DNA of 64,000 bases, taken from contig NC_088296.1 in assembly GCF_032854445.1 (NCBI RefSeq), forward strand, positions 10,204,706 to 10,268,705, given 5' to 3'. Source of the stretch: Liolophura sinensis (taxonomy: Eukaryota > Mollusca > Polyplacophora > Chitonida > Chitonidae). The notes under the pieces were generated by a model. It saw nothing but the letters and a program-made list of their open reading frames with translations, searched no databases and had not been told where the DNA came from. Within the stretch, counting starts at the first letter, position 1, and every line of letters starts with the position of its first letter. Both the position numbers and the translations under genes were made by a program. Below are positions 1 through 32,559 of the stretch, one piece after another.

Positions 1-304
1 CTGAGTCATTTATTTTGAAAAATTGGTGATGAATGTCAGATAAAACTATGGTAGGTTTTAAGTAAAACACTCAGTTGTTCGACAACATCTATCAATTGAC
101 CCATTGGAAATTAGGAGATGTGTCGTTACGATATGAAATTACCACATAAACAATGACAGTGTCTTTGGTGTCTTTCTAACTCTCGGACTAAATAATGTGT
201 GGACCTTTTCGGTTGCCTAATGGTTACAGCGTCTGCGTCGAAGTCGATCTGGAATTAAACCCGGATAGGACCAATGACTTTAAAAATGTACTTGTTGCTC
301 AGTA

Positions 305-428
<124 letters not shown>

Positions 429-1015
429 CATTGTTTACATACATGTACGCATTAAGAGCATCATTGTCAGGAATGGTGTGTGTCAATGAGTGTCATTGTT
501 TCCTGTTATTAGATTAGATTAAATCCCAAACCTGTGAGATGGTGGTAACAATGTCACACAAGACAGTTTGCGAGGTCGATGCATACATATCAAACTTTAC
601 GTAATGAATTTTCACAGAAGTGTATACAGAACAAAAAAGTTCTTATTCATAATGATTCACAGAAACACACTCACTGGATTATAAAATATCTGTAAAAGTT
701 AAAAAATCTCTGAAAGAAATCCGAATAGAGTCATACCTGTTTCATGACTTACACCTCAGTAATATTGAATGGTACTACCTCGCGTGGCGTTCGGTTTACA
801 GGAGTAGACCACTGGTCGGTCAGGTGTTAGTAAAATGTAATTCCGTGGGATGTAGTGTTTGAATACTCCGGCATGGCATTGCAGTGAGGACTGCTACAGG
901 GAGATACCGTCGTGATATGGATGCTCTGTTGCGAGACACGTGTGATAACCTCCCTACAGGGAAGTAACTGAAAGCCACGTGTTCTAACACGACGTGTTCT
1001 AACGTCAATACCGGC

Positions 1016-1380
1016 CTGGATAGCACAATTGGTAGAGCGTCCGCTTCGGACCGGTAGACCCAGGTTCAATGCTTGATCAGGTCACACCTAAGACTTTAAA
1101 AGAGAAAGTTGTAACTTCCTCGCTTGGCGTTCAGCATGAAGGGGATAGCGCAACGACTGGTTGACCCGTATCAGTATAATGGCTCGGGCCGGGCGGCTTA
1201 CTTGCCTTCGGTAAGTTGTCTCAGTGAAGCAGCACTAAATAAAAGAGCGGTGGAAATCCGTCCTGCAACAAGGAGGCACATTACACGTACATGCACCCTA
1301 ATGATTCGTTCGTCGTCATATGACTGAAAAATTGTTGAGTACGACTTTTAACCCCAAGCATTCACTCACTCACTCACTCA
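1016..1380 (+). mobile_element. tRNA-derived SINE with (CACT)n tail
   Basis: The 5' end resembles a tRNA gene: an A-box-like TAGCACAATTGG near 1020 and a B-box-like GGTTCAATGC near 1063. A non-tRNA body follows, with TGAAAAATTGTTGAGTACGA near 1323, and the element ends in CACT repeats at about 1362-1382. It is a different family from the more abundant SINE in this window. The A and B boxes are degenerate, so it is probably inactive. Confidence 0.75.
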
Positions 1381-1403
1381 CTCTAACGTCAATACGTTTA
1401 TTA

Positions 1404-1553
1404 TATTATCCTCCCCTGTGGAAAGTGGGAAGGTCCGGCAGCAACCTGCGGAGGGTCTTGGGTTTTCCCGGGGCTCTTCCCCATTTCCTACTACCATAAT
1501 GCTGGTCGCCATCGTATAAGTGAAATATTCTTGACAACAATTAAATAAATCAA
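1404..1553 (+). mobile_element. SINE (CGTATAAGTGAAATATTC family), 3' part
   Basis: Shows the family's central block (accttcccac/gtgggaaggt, then CCATAATGCTGG) and the 3' signature CATCGTATAAGTGAAATATT, ending in TTAAATAAAT. The tRNA-like head is missing. Confidence 0.8.
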
Positions 1554-1559
1554 TGTATT

Positions 1560-2140
1560 TTGGAGATGGACAAATTTATTCCGAACTGCATTGCTGTCAA
1601 CAAATGATGACCCACATGTTATATAGTAGCACACAAAATGCTGTGACTTCAATTCCAGCAAGCGTAGCTAAAACAATGCTGGCGATGCTGGGTTGATTTT
1701 TTGATATGTTGGAGAAAAAAGCCCAAGGTACATGATGGTATGGCATGGTACAGGTACCAGGCGAAAGTAAGAGGATATATATTCTGAGGTGCAGGTTGTC
1801 AAATTTACTACATAAATAGTAAGAAAATAAATACGCTCAAGTAACCCGTGGAGACCTGTCCCTCACTAATTTGTTTCATTCAATTTACCTAAATCCACAA
1901 GGGAGATAACCTTAGTGTCAGTTGTTATTCCGAAGAACCCCACTAAAAGTTGGCCGTCCGCCTTTTATACGTCAATATTTTACCAGCTTAAATGTTAGCC
2001 TTTGCCTTGACTATTTTAGGAGTTACTATCTTCCTAAGTTACGTCGACAGTAACAGTAGGCCTATATAGAGTGTGGCATGTCTGTGGAACACAAAAATAT
2101 CTTAGGAATCGCCCAAACGAGCGGGGAATGGAACGCAACA
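1560..2140. other. no gene recognised
   Basis: AT-rich DNA without a convincing exon, RNA gene or repeat family that I can name. Confidence 0.5.
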
Positions 2141-2159
2141 TCATTGGTCATTGGGCGTT

Positions 2160-2275
2160 GGACCGGCCAGTATTATGGTGGGAGGAAACCGGATAGACCG
2201 GGGGAAACCTACACCATCCATAGGTTGTTGGCAAACTTACCGACGTAATCCTACTTCGTAAGGAATCCAGTTTAG
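2160..2275 (-). mobile_element. SINE fragment, inverted
   Basis: Carries GGCCAGTATTATGGTGGGAG and the following GAAACC block, the reverse complement of the family body. It lies just beyond the stop codon of the locus A tail, so it may contribute to that 3' UTR. Confidence 0.75.
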
Positions 2276-2326
2276 TTGCGTTCCACTAGCTGCATGCAAC
2301 TGTTACAATACAGCAATCGTTTTCAG

Positions 2327-23495
<21,169 letters not shown>

Positions 23496-23624
23496 GAGTG
23501 TCTGCTGTCAGAATTCCTGTAAGTTGGACTCTGGTTCTTCACAATTACAAACATAGACAGCCGGATCCACACCTATAAGCTTTTTAGCTGTATGGGCACG
23601 TATGTGAGTGCACTTATGCAGAAG

Positions 23625-23700
23625 TCGGTATACATGAAATTTAAATGGGTCGTCGGCTTTGTGATACAACTTCCTAGTTTTTTCAAAAGTAAGCCTTCTG
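23625..23700 (-). promoter_or_regulatory. Conserved upstream block of locus A first exon
   Basis: On the minus strand it carries CTAGGAAGTTGTATCACAAAG, then GACCCATTTAAATTTCATG, closely matching the same place upstream of locus D (57240-57295). AGGAAGT fits an ETS-type site and TTTAAAT could act as a TATA-like element. Site function is inference; conservation between paralogues is seen. Confidence 0.4.
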
Positions 23701-23769
23701 CTGCTGTTAATGTCTGACATCACGTGGGACCTGTACCTTACGAACCGTCATCTCGCAGCACTACAAATG

Positions 23770-24490
23770 CATTGTAGTGGTGGGTGCAATGTATAAACTA
23801 GCTTTAAGTCAGGAGGTTTGCCAGGCACCTGCCCGAAGGCGGTGGTTTAATCTGAACATTTTCAGTTTCCTCCACCCATGAATCTCGCTGCGGTATTAAG
23901 ATATAAATGTCATTAAGATTAAATGTCTTCAGTACGGCGTCCAGGTAGCATTGTACTCGACTAAGATACTGATTTACGGATACGTCATCTGAGAATTGTT
24001 GATGGCTGCTTCCTTTTTTGGAACCGCCGTAGTTGTGTATACTATTTCAGTCCTGTGGTGGTTTGTTTTGAACGTTATATTGAAAATGGTCCTGTGATTA
24101 TGGTACGTCACATTTATGCTTGACGGCTGGAATGCCAATGCGAGTTTCCATGCCAACATTTCAGCAATAACCAATACAAAGAAAAAAAAAGAGTTTCCAT
24201 GTTCTTTGGTAGAATAATCAAATTATAACCTGTTATTTTTTTGGTTATTTAGTTTGAATACATCCATGCGTGTCATATAACGAAAGTGATTCTCCATGTA
24301 GAGTAAGGCCGTTCAATAGATTAAACTAGATTAGTTAATCACAGATTGGTCTTAGAAAAAGATGAATGTCATGTATTGGCCACCGTAGTTTAGTGGATGC
24401 ATGTTAAATATTCCGCAGAAAATTCTATAGGATTGCATGCTGTGGTTGTTTACAGTTAATACTCGCAATAAAGTGTCTACGAATTTTAAT
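23770..24490. repeat. Shared 5' flank of first-exon cassette (repeats C and F)
   Basis: GTGGGTGCAATGTATAAACTAG, GCACCTGCCCGAAGG and TGAATCTCGCTGC match 57500-57640 and 62830-62960. Next, AACTGTTG..TGCTTCCTTTT and the GTGTCTACGAATTTTAATT end match the flanks of locus C (44450-44720) and the broken cassette (59040-59285). Confidence 0.6.
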
Positions 24491-24509
24491 TAGTACTAAT
24501 TAATTTTAT

Positions 24510-24880
24510 GATGGCTCGTTGGGAGATATAGTATCACATCAAGTGTTCATGGGATTTCTTATTATTATCAATTTTGTGATGACGTGGTATTTCCCCTTGC
24601 AAGAACACTTCTGTATATTCGCATCGGGACATATGTATATGCAATCACGAAGCCAATTAGTGACGCGTATTGCAGTCAATCAGTTGGATTCTTCCATATT
24701 CACTGCCATACCATTTAATTATCAACCAGGGAAGGAAACGACTGTTAACAACGGGATACACGTGATGCGGGATACACGTGATGCGAACTTGAACTCACAG
24801 AACGTCGTACTGAGTAGTATTTCACTGAAGTTTTAAGAGAAATACATCTTAAATAGACACAGAGCATTTCATACATCGGC
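24510..24880. repeat. Duplicated block, copy 1 (matches 60330-60720)
   Basis: ATTATTATCAATTTTGTGATG, TGACGCGTATTGCAGTCA, TTGGATTC..CCATACCATT and the GAACTTGAACTCACAG region parallel the second copy. A 24-base direct repeat (GGGATACACGTGATGC twice) lies at 24752-24783. ORFs here are not shared by the other copy. Confidence 0.6.
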
Positions 24881-25640
24881 TTTTCCGCATGTGATGTATT
24901 TGGGAACATTGTGACAATTTCACTTCGTAAATTAGTGAAATGGACAAAACTGTTTATAAATTGTACTGCTCTGTTGTATAAAACATAGATGCTCGTGGAC
25001 ACACTAAAGTCGTAGATGGCTTCTTGCACGTTGAAGCCATCAACATGGATCGGCGTTATGAAAACTCTACTCGTCAACACATCTGGAAGGGGAAAGGCTT
25101 CTCGCCCAGAATTTCAGTCTTTCATCATTAAAACCCACACCTGCCCAAAACTTAGACAATTAAAACCCTAAAACACCCTAAAATACACAGAATTACATTC
25201 TCCCTCCCGAAAAACGGAAGTTGTAATGGGGATCTGTGTCCATATTATGTTTGCATCACTAGCACCACTATCAACTTTTGTATTGAAATCTTGAACAACG
25301 CCGAGGTCACAGGGATACGGTAATGAGACAGGAAATGGGGTCAGGAAACCCCAACCTTGGCTAATGTCACTTTTTGCCTATATGTCGCCCTATAAAATCT
25401 AGGGTATTCCCTATTGAAAGAATTACCTTTTGTTTCCGACACGTTACTCTACAGCATATACAATTTGATATGTTGATTTTCGATGTCATTGTAAGGAAAA
25501 TGCAATTTCTTTTTCTTATTCCTTATGTTAAACTCCATAAGCCTGGTTTCAACACGAAGAAGTTATTCAGAAATCACTGGCATGCTGGATATTGAGCGGA
25601 GTTCAGTATTTTTTACACTACCATGGTTGAATTTTTTACA
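24881..25640. other. no gene recognised
   Basis: One 111-codon minus-strand frame (25080-24745) begins MLTSRVFITPIHVDGFN; no family or splice partner is recognised and it runs into a repeat. Otherwise nothing seen. Confidence 0.4.
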
Positions 25641-25739
25641 CGTTTTGGTATAATATGACTTTAATAAATGGATTTTATTTTATCTCTTCTGCTACATGAT
25701 CTCTTGGCAGAATGCTTTTTGAGTTGAATGTTGGAAAAT

Positions 25740-26020
25740 GGGCCTATTCTAAACATGTGTGTGAGCTACTGTAAAACAAATTACTCTCCACGGTCATTGT
25801 CCAGCATGCAACATGCTTTTGAATAATCATGATGTCTACCGAGGTAATTAGTTATAGGTGTCGAAACAAAGTGATCTATCTGTATTTTCTTTCTTTTTTT
25901 TTTAGGTGATCGGTGTTTTATGCAGTGCTCAAGAATATATAAATTATACCATTTGCCAGCTATCACACTGTCGTCACTGCTCTGGCTGTGCTATCAATGC
26001 TGTGTAGTCTTTTGTATCCA
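25740..26020. repeat. dispersed repeat pieces
   Basis: 25740-25880 matches 6290-6430. 25945-26010 is a repeat D piece (CCAGCTATCACACTGTCGTC). Confidence 0.6.
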
Positions 26021-26079
26021 CTGATTCCAACTGGTTGCCGGCATCATTTTCAACATCAGATTCCAAACCGTCGTCGGGC

Positions 26080-26205
26080 TGATCAAAAATTACGGGGAAC
26101 AAAATTAACATTTTATCGAAAATTATCGACATCACGAGTTATTTACCGATATCGAAAAATATATATGGATATTGATAATTCACTTATCGATATCGATGTC
26201 AAACT
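26080..26205. repeat. ATCGATAT-rich palindromic stretch
   Basis: Repeated, partly self-complementary ATCGAAAAT/ATCGATATCGATG motifs. Possibly a foldback end; no coding. Confidence 0.4.
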
Positions 26206-26707
26206 TTTTTGACTTTGTTATCAAGTTCAATCTAATGCCTCATGCTAGAGGTAACTACAGCAGGTGCATTCAGTAGAGCGCGGACGACTTGCAGTCAGCG
26301 ACATAGCGGTTGACGTACATGCTTTGTGAAAAATCTGTCAAAACCCCTGGCGATCACAATGAACCAGTTCATAATATGGGCAGACGTTATAATCTTTAAC
26401 TTTAGAATCAGTTTGTATTCTTCGTGCAGCCCACGTAAGTTCCCAATTCACGTCGTCCCAAACAACACACTGAACAGGTGTGCGTATGGGAAAAGAGGTC
26501 ACAGCGAGTAAAGAACCAACGTCATTCTAAACATTCAAATCAGCAGTGAGCACAAAGCCGATAACCCATTTAAGTTTCTTGTGCATAAAATGCTGGATAT
26601 ACACATACATATTGCTTACAGTATATATCAGGATCTTGCCGTATGTATGCTACTAAGAAAAAAGAGACAAAAGAGTCCTTTTTTGGGAATGCTGACAGCA
26701 GACTACC

Positions 26708-26786
26708 ATGGAATCTCATACGCTCCTAAAACGGTGGGGACAGATTCTGATTCCATTGGTCATTCTGACGGACACATGTATCCTGG
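26708..26786 (+). CDS. Locus B signal-peptide exon
   Basis: 79 bases from ATG, donor GTAAGT, phase 1. Encodes [17 protein letters not shown] and VILTDTCILG. Preceded by GAATGCTGACAGCAGACTACC, the leader conserved with locus A. Intact in itself. Confidence 0.8.
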
Positions 26787-27505
26787 GTAAGTTACATAAA
26801 AGTGTTAGCGCATTGCCTATCGAGCTTTTCTGTGGTTTAATACGTATTTGTGTGAGCAGGGTTTGACCCCTCGCAAGCTTAACCCGCGGGGTTAAGGTCG
26901 GGATATTCATCATATTAAATCACGTTACCTATATAACACCACGTTACCAATATAAAGTTATATTTGACTGACGACACTATATAAACTAGCATGATACACG
27001 GTTTTCATACTGACTGAGAACATTCATTCGCCTGGAATACTCATCTTTCTTTCATCACTGAAAACTGTTTACTGCATGAATCCATCTTAATTTCTCAATT
27101 TACACAATGTCTCCATTGTTTGCCGCCAGCCGTTCGCCTTACGTATCCACCGGTTTATCAGTGGACCCTAGGTGTTCAAGTGACGTACTGATTTCCCAGA
27201 TTCCATTAAAAACCTGGCTTCTTCACTTAATGTGATTTAAAATCAGATCTTTTAGTTCCGAAGCCCAGTTCTCTGCGATCAGAGGTACTGGGAAGTTCTC
27301 ATTTTATCTTCTGCTAGTACAAGCTCTAGAAAACTGCTCCCCTTACAACTTTCTATGGAAGCCTATAACAAGCCTATAAGTATGCGTCACATGTGTATTC
27401 TAGTGGATATTAATATTTAGAAAACTTCTTCCAAATTCAATCACTAAAACGGTGATTTTATTGAACGAATGACCCCTCCTGAACAATGAAACAACTGTAC
27501 AAGTC

Positions 27506-27660
27506 AGTTACCGCCTTTTTTTCAGTAACTGAAGGTTAGATGATCACCCTGAGGTCAAGGCCATCTTTTCTCACAGAGCTCACAAAATCACAAAGTGATA
27601 AAAGATGGCCAAGACTGTCTGATCATCTAGTTTGGACACTGAAACAAAGGCTGTAACTGT
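27506..27660. mobile_element. Foldback (inverted-repeat) element
   Basis: Arms of about 60 bases: CAGTTACCGCCTTTTTTTCAGT ... GGCCATCTTTT on the left, and the reverse complement of AAAAGATGGCC ... GAAACAAAGGCTGTAACTG on the right, separated by about 25 bases. Resembles a MITE or a hairpin formed by inverted duplication. Confidence 0.65.
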
Positions 27661-28131
27661 GTCATGCATTCTTAGTTGTCTTATGGGTTGTCTTGAACTT
27701 TGTTCTGGAACACTCATTCGCAAACCAAATCTTGCACTATGATACAATATCAGATGTTGATGATAAAATATGTATGTCAGTTGTGTTCTGATTGCAACTG
27801 TTCACATATCCAACATTCGATCTAATTCAACACGATGAATAAAACGTCGCCAGTTAAATAGTCATGAAACAGAGCGCCAGAGCTTCTGAACGCTCTGTCC
27901 ATATTTGGTTACAACAGAACTACATTCAATTACTGTCAACACAAACCAGCAAGGAACTAAGATTACTAATGTTTGGCTCGATTCGACATATTTACAGCAC
28001 CACAGCAGACAGTACATGTGCCTCTGAAGATTGCCTTTAATAAAAGATGAATTCCATTCTGTAAATTACTTCTAGCTTTCGCTGGGTTCTCTCCCTTTGT
28101 AGTTCTACTTTCAGAAAACTTTGTTCTTCAG

Positions 28132-28263
28132 GTCTGGAGAGTGACAAATGCAGCGGGATTTGCGGATAGGGGACGTCATGTGTGGAGGGAAAATATTGTC
28201 GTTGTAAAACTGGATTCGGTATTCTGTTGGCCGCGAAAGGAAACTTCCCAGCGTTTTGCTTAC
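28132..28263 (+). pseudogene. Locus B N module exon with stop
   Basis: Acceptor CTTCAG, donor GTAAGT, 132 bases like its sisters. Reads SDKCSGICG, TAG (28167-28169), GTSCVEGKYCRCKTGFG, ending AFCL. Cysteine spacing 3-5-5-1-17 is kept; a single substitution in the codon after Cys-Gly explains the stop. Confidence 0.8.
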
Positions 28264-28410
28264 GTAAGTAAACCTTGTTCAACGCGGTGGTGATTGGTCA
28301 TGAAATTACCAAGAACAAAGACTGTAGTAGCAAAACTATAGATGTGTACAGAAATTGCCGGTATTCAGTTCACTCTGGGTCGTCGGTAATAATATAGAAC
28401 GCTTCAGGGG

Positions 28411-30140
28411 TATCTGGCGATGGAAGGAAATTATCCCCGGAAGTGACTACTTTCCTCCACGCTGGAAAGTGATTATCCTCGGGAGTGTCTAGTTTCCTCC
28501 ACGCTGGAAGGTAATTATCTCCGGGAGTGTCTAGTTTCCTCCACGGTGAAAGGTAATTATTCTCGGGAGTGTCTAGTTTCCTCCACGGTGAAGGGTAATT
28601 ATTCTCCGGAGTGCATAGTTTCCTCCACGCTGGAAGGTGATTATCCTCGGGAGTGACTACTTTCCTCCACGGCGAAAGGTAATTATCTCCGGGAGTGTCT
28701 AGTTTCCTCCACGGTGAAAGGTAATTATCCTCGGGAGTGTCTAGTTTCCTCCACGGTGAAAGATAATTATTCTAGGGAGTGTCTAGTTTCCTCCACGGTG
28801 AAAGGTAATTATCCTTGGGAGTGTCTAGTTTTCTCCACGGTGAAAGTAATTATCCCCGGAGGTGACTACTTTCCTCCACGGTGAAAGGTAATTATTCTCG
28901 GGAGTGTCTAGTTTCCTCCACGCTGAAAGGTAATTATCCTCGGGAGTGTCTAGTTTCCTCCACGGTGAAAGGTAATTATTCTCGGGAGTGTCTAGTTTCC
29001 TCCACGCTGAAAGTTTATTATCCCCAGAAGTGTCTAGTTTCCTTCACGCTGGAAGGTAATGATCCCCGCGAGTGTCTAGTTTCCTCCACGCTGAAAGGTA
29101 ATTATCCTCGGGAGTGTCTAGTTTCCTCCACGGTGAAAGGTAATTATTCTCGGGAGCGTCTAGTTTCCTCCACGGTGAAAGGTAATTACCCTCGGGAGTG
29201 TCTAGTTTCCTCCACGGTGAAAGGTAATTATTCTCCGGAGTGTCTAGTTTCCTCCACGGTGAAAGATAATTATTCTAGGGAGTGTCTAGTTTCCTCCACG
29301 GTAAAAGGTGATTATCCTTGGGAGTGTCTAGTTTCCTCCACGGTGAAAGGTAATTATTCTAGGGAGTGTCTAGTTTCCTCCGCGCTGGAAGTTTATTATC
29401 CCCGGAAGTGTCTAGTTTCCTTCACGCTGGAAGGTAATGATCCCCGCGAGTGTCTAGTTTCCTCCACGGTGAAAGGTAATTATCCTCGGGAGTGTCTAGT
29501 TTCCTCCACGGTGAAAGGTAATTATTCTCGGGAGTGTCTAGTTTCCTCCACGCTGGAAGTTTATTATCCCCGGAAGTGTCTAGTTTCCTTCACGCTGGAA
29601 GGTAATGATCCCCGCGAGTGTCTAGTTTCCTCCACGGTGAAAGGTAATTATCCTCGGGAGTGTCTAGTTTCCTCCACGGTGAAAGGTAATTATTCTCGGG
29701 AGTGTCTAGTTTTTCTCCACGGTGAAAGGTAATTATCCTCGGGAGTGTCTAGTTTCCTCCACGGTGAAAGGTAATTATTCTCGAGAGTGTCTAGTTTCCT
29801 CCACGGTGAAAGATAATTATTCTAGGGAGTGTCTAGTTTCCTCCACGGTAAAAGGTAATTATCCTTGGGAGTGTCTAGTTTTCTCCACGGTGAAAGGTAA
29901 TTATTCTCGGGGGTGTCTAGTTTCCTCCACGCTGGAAGGTAATTATCCCCGGGAGTGTCTAGTTTTCCTCCACGCTGGAAGGTAATTGTCCCCGGGAGTG
30001 TCTAGTTTCCTCCACGCTGGAAGGTAATTATCCCCAGGAGTGTCTAGTTTCCTCCGCGCTAGAAGGTAATTATCCCCGAGGGTGTCTAGTTTCCTCCAGG
30101 CTGGAAGGTGATTATCCCCGAGAGTGTCCCCGAGAGTGTC
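28411..30140. repeat. 42-bp minisatellite, about 40 copies
   Basis: Unit core GAGTGTCTAGTTTCCTCCACG then (C/G)TG(G/A)AAGGTAATTAT. Period 42, so plus-strand frames stay open (283 and 87 codons, 14-residue unit KGNYSRECLVSSTV) and the reverse strand also opens at the 3' end. Length changes between units are rare. Lies in the intron between the locus B N and TM exons. I regard the ORFs as by-products of the 42-base period. Confidence 0.95.
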
Positions 30141-30189
30141 TGCAGTTCCTGCAGACATGAATATAGGGCTTTATGCAGGTTCTTGACAA

Positions 30190-30600
30190 ACTAAGCAGCG
30201 ACGACAGTGGGATAGTTTACAAATGGTCACATGTAAGCAATGAATTTCGACCAACTGTGAATTTACCTCCACTCGGGGTTTTGTTCTAAGTGTTTATGTA
30301 TTTGCATAAATACCAACAACTTAGATGCCACTAGCACAATGGCTTAAGCAGAATCAGGTTAAAACAATATGCTGTGATGTTAACTGCAACATATTAGACG
30401 TCACCGGTGTACAATTACGCAGCATACTGTGTTATCATTACATTTATCATACAACTTATACTGTCACTAACATTATACATGGTTTAAATAGAATTAGTGA
30501 CAAAATTAACTGGTGATAAACGCAATTTATTAGACGTCGCTGACATAAAATTAGTTGAAATGCTGGATTGTCATCAAAGTTTGGTAACATTTACATGAAA
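30190..30600 (-). repeat. Dispersed repeat D copies, inverted
   Basis: AGCAGCGACGACAGTGGGAT, AAATGGTCACATGTAAGC, AATGGCTTAAGCAGAATCAGG and TTAGACGTCACCGGTGTACA, then a second TTAGACGTCGCTGACAT at 30530. Confidence 0.7.
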
Positions 30601-30990
30601 ACAATGGAAAGTCCACCGGCGGAAGTCTGTTTCATGCAGGCACACAATACAAAAAAACTGTATTATTCATAATTTCTTAGATGCTTGCCCCATGTGACTT
30701 CAAATTTTACTAACTGACACCAAAACGTTTATAGCAATTAACGCTCTTTGCCGCAACATATAAAACTACAGCACTGAGAGAACACCAGAGCAAGGAAAAC
30801 AGTCTAACAGTTGGCAAACAGTGAAGCGTAACAGGTGAAATCGATCTCTGGTCACTAGCCTCAGCACTGAATAAAACCCAGGTCCTACAAGTCTAATGAT
30901 GACTTTAAATACGATAGTTTACCATTCACCAGGACGCTCTTCTATACTGTGCTGTTGTCCTTTGCTTTGTTCGACTCATACAAGCTACAG

Positions 30991-31073
30991 ATTCCTCGGC
31001 GTTGGCGATTGGTCTGACAGTTTGTGGGATTGTTTCTTCTGAATATCATCATCCTCGTTGTTGTTGTTCTAAG
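30991..31073 (+). pseudogene. Locus B transmembrane exon, frameshifted
   Basis: Acceptor GCTACAG, donor GTGAGG. Begins SSALAIGLTV like its sisters, then needs a frame change near 31022 to give FLLNIIILVVVVLR. Aligned from GATTCC it is five bases shorter than 2974-3094, and the first eleven codons of the exon are missing. Confidence 0.7.
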
Positions 31074-31284
31074 GTGAGGAACACTGCTCTGTATTACTTG
31101 TGTGATGGGATGCTGTACGCCTACCTTGATTTAACTAAATATAGAAGCGTTCACTCTTTGCGATTTGTTGCATTGATTTGTTAAGAGAATATATTTCATA
31201 CGCCGAGTTCAGACACTGGTAGTTGTCAACTTCAACAAGTCATGTGAAATTACGCTTTTTAATTATTCGTCTTGTGTCACAACA

Positions 31285-31690
31285 TTTGTACGCCGCTTTT
31301 GATCAAATCACAACGCTGGTATGGCGCTTTTGATTAAATCGCACTGTAGGTACGCCGTTTTTGATCATATCGCAAAGCAGGAACGCAGCTTTTGATTTAA
31401 TCGCAATCCACGTACCCGCTTTTGATTAAATCGCAATGTTGGTATGCCGCTTTGATCAAATTGCAACGTAGGTACACTACTTTTGATTAAATTGCAATGT
31501 AGGGAAGCCGTTTTTTTATCAAATCGCAATGTAGGTACGCTGCTTTTGATTAAATCGCAATGTAGGTACGTCGTTTTTGATTAAATCACAACGTTGGTAC
31601 GCTTCTTTTGATCAAATCGCACTGTAGATACGCTACTTTTGATCACATCGCAGTGTATGTGCGCCGCTTTTGATCAGATTCCTAAGAGTT
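31285..31690. repeat. 34-bp tandem repeat
   Basis: About 12 diverged copies of GGTACGCCGCTTTTGATCA followed by AATCGCAATGTA. It follows the locus B TM exon. Confidence 0.9.
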
Positions 31691-31699
31691 TACGCGACA

Positions 31700-32290
31700 C
31701 TTTGGATCACGATATTTACCCTAACTGACAATCGGCACGCTCTTATACGAGAGGGTTGTATTCAATGAACATCGTGACTTCAACTGAAAGCTTACAATCG
31801 ACTGGACCCTTTATATAAATATTTACCATATCCGCCAAATCAACATTAAGCAGAAATACTTGGTTGCTAGTTAATAGTTTTCAACACGGTTGTGGGGCTT
31901 AAAGGTTTCAAAAAGCTGTTATGCGTGTGGTTGTTGTTAACCGTCATGGAAAAGTTATTGAGTGTTAAGTTTTCCTATTTTTTAAACCAACATTATGTAC
32001 CAGTAAAATATGGCATTTGATCGCGACTGCAAATCAGAAAAGTCACAATCGCCTTAGCATTTCTCTGCAAGGTGTAACTCATTTTGCAATTTATTGTAAA
32101 ATCATTTATAGGGTTTGCGAGCGATTCCACATACCATCTCTTTGTAGTTACAGTCAATACGACAGAAAAAGATCTCAGATCTAAATATTTGTACATGTTG
32201 TCAGCGTAAGATTGTTTACAAACTCACAGGACATGTGGGTAAATATTCCTTATTCAGATATTGTACCAATATTGCTTGACTAGATACACA
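31700..32290. other. no gene; intron of locus B
   Basis: No repeat or exon recognised. Confidence 0.45.
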
Positions 32291-32301
32291 TTGAATTTCA
32301 G

Positions 32302-32365
32302 GAGACGAAATCGTCGGAGGGAATATGCAAGTGAAGATGTCAGCTTTAAAACGGAGGTAAAATAA
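32302..32365 (+). pseudogene. Locus B tail exon, first part
   Basis: Acceptor GAATTTCAG with phase 2 entry, giving RRNRRREYASEDVSFKTE and a stop at 32363; a GTAAAA donor at 32357 may end the exon. The start RRN matches the locus A tail (RRNMSS). Confidence 0.55.
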
Positions 32366-32426
32366 TCCTGTGTCACCAGGCCAGCTTACGAAGACGTTAC
32401 TAGTTAATCTTTACAACAAAAGCCAG

Positions 32427-32551
32427 GAGTATGCAACCTAACTTATCTGGAATCCGTAATACTACCGGAAGAGTCAAGTGTCACTTCTGTGGACGACAGA
32501 TACGAGGATGTTGTCTTGCCTTTACAGCCAGAGCTCTATAATTTAATTTAA
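32427..32551 (+). pseudogene. Locus B tail exon, last part
   Basis: Open from an AAGCCAG acceptor to TAA at 32549. Contains DDRYEDVVLPLQPELYNLI, in which Y-x-x-V and Y-x-x-I are eight residues apart, an ITAM-like spacing. Homologous to [12 protein letters not shown]...LYSL in the locus D tail. Its entry phase (1) does not match the preceding donor, so the joint is uncertain. Confidence 0.5.
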
Positions 32552-32559
32552 TTCAATTT

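Larger units (their letters stand above)
26708..32551 (+). pseudogene. Locus B: inverted receptor-family copy, disabled
   Basis: The only family member on the plus strand. Exons: signal 26708-26786, N 28132-28263, TM 30991-31073, tail pieces 32302-32365 and 32427-32551. The N exon has an in-frame TAG, the TM exon is five bases short relative to its sisters and so shifts frame, and no M or EGF exon was found between N and TM, where a 42-base minisatellite now fills about 1.7 kb. Splice signals remain good (GTAAGT, GTAAGT, GTGAGG), suggesting fairly recent loss. Confidence 0.7.

Noticed and set aside
1016-1080. A possible tRNA gene
   Set aside because: A and B boxes are degenerate, the cloverleaf does not close and a SINE body with CACT tail follows.
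24745-25080. 111-codon ORF MLTSRVF...
   Set aside because: Half lies in a duplicated block whose other copy is not open; no family recognised.
28881-29985. Repetitive secreted protein of 283 + 87 residues
   Set aside because: The frame follows from a period divisible by three, is broken between the two parts, and flanks show no start, signal peptide or splice logic.
28411-30140. CRISPR-like array
   Set aside because: Units are contiguous 42-base repeats without unique spacers, in a eukaryotic intron. The same holds for 31285-31690 and 39413-39680.
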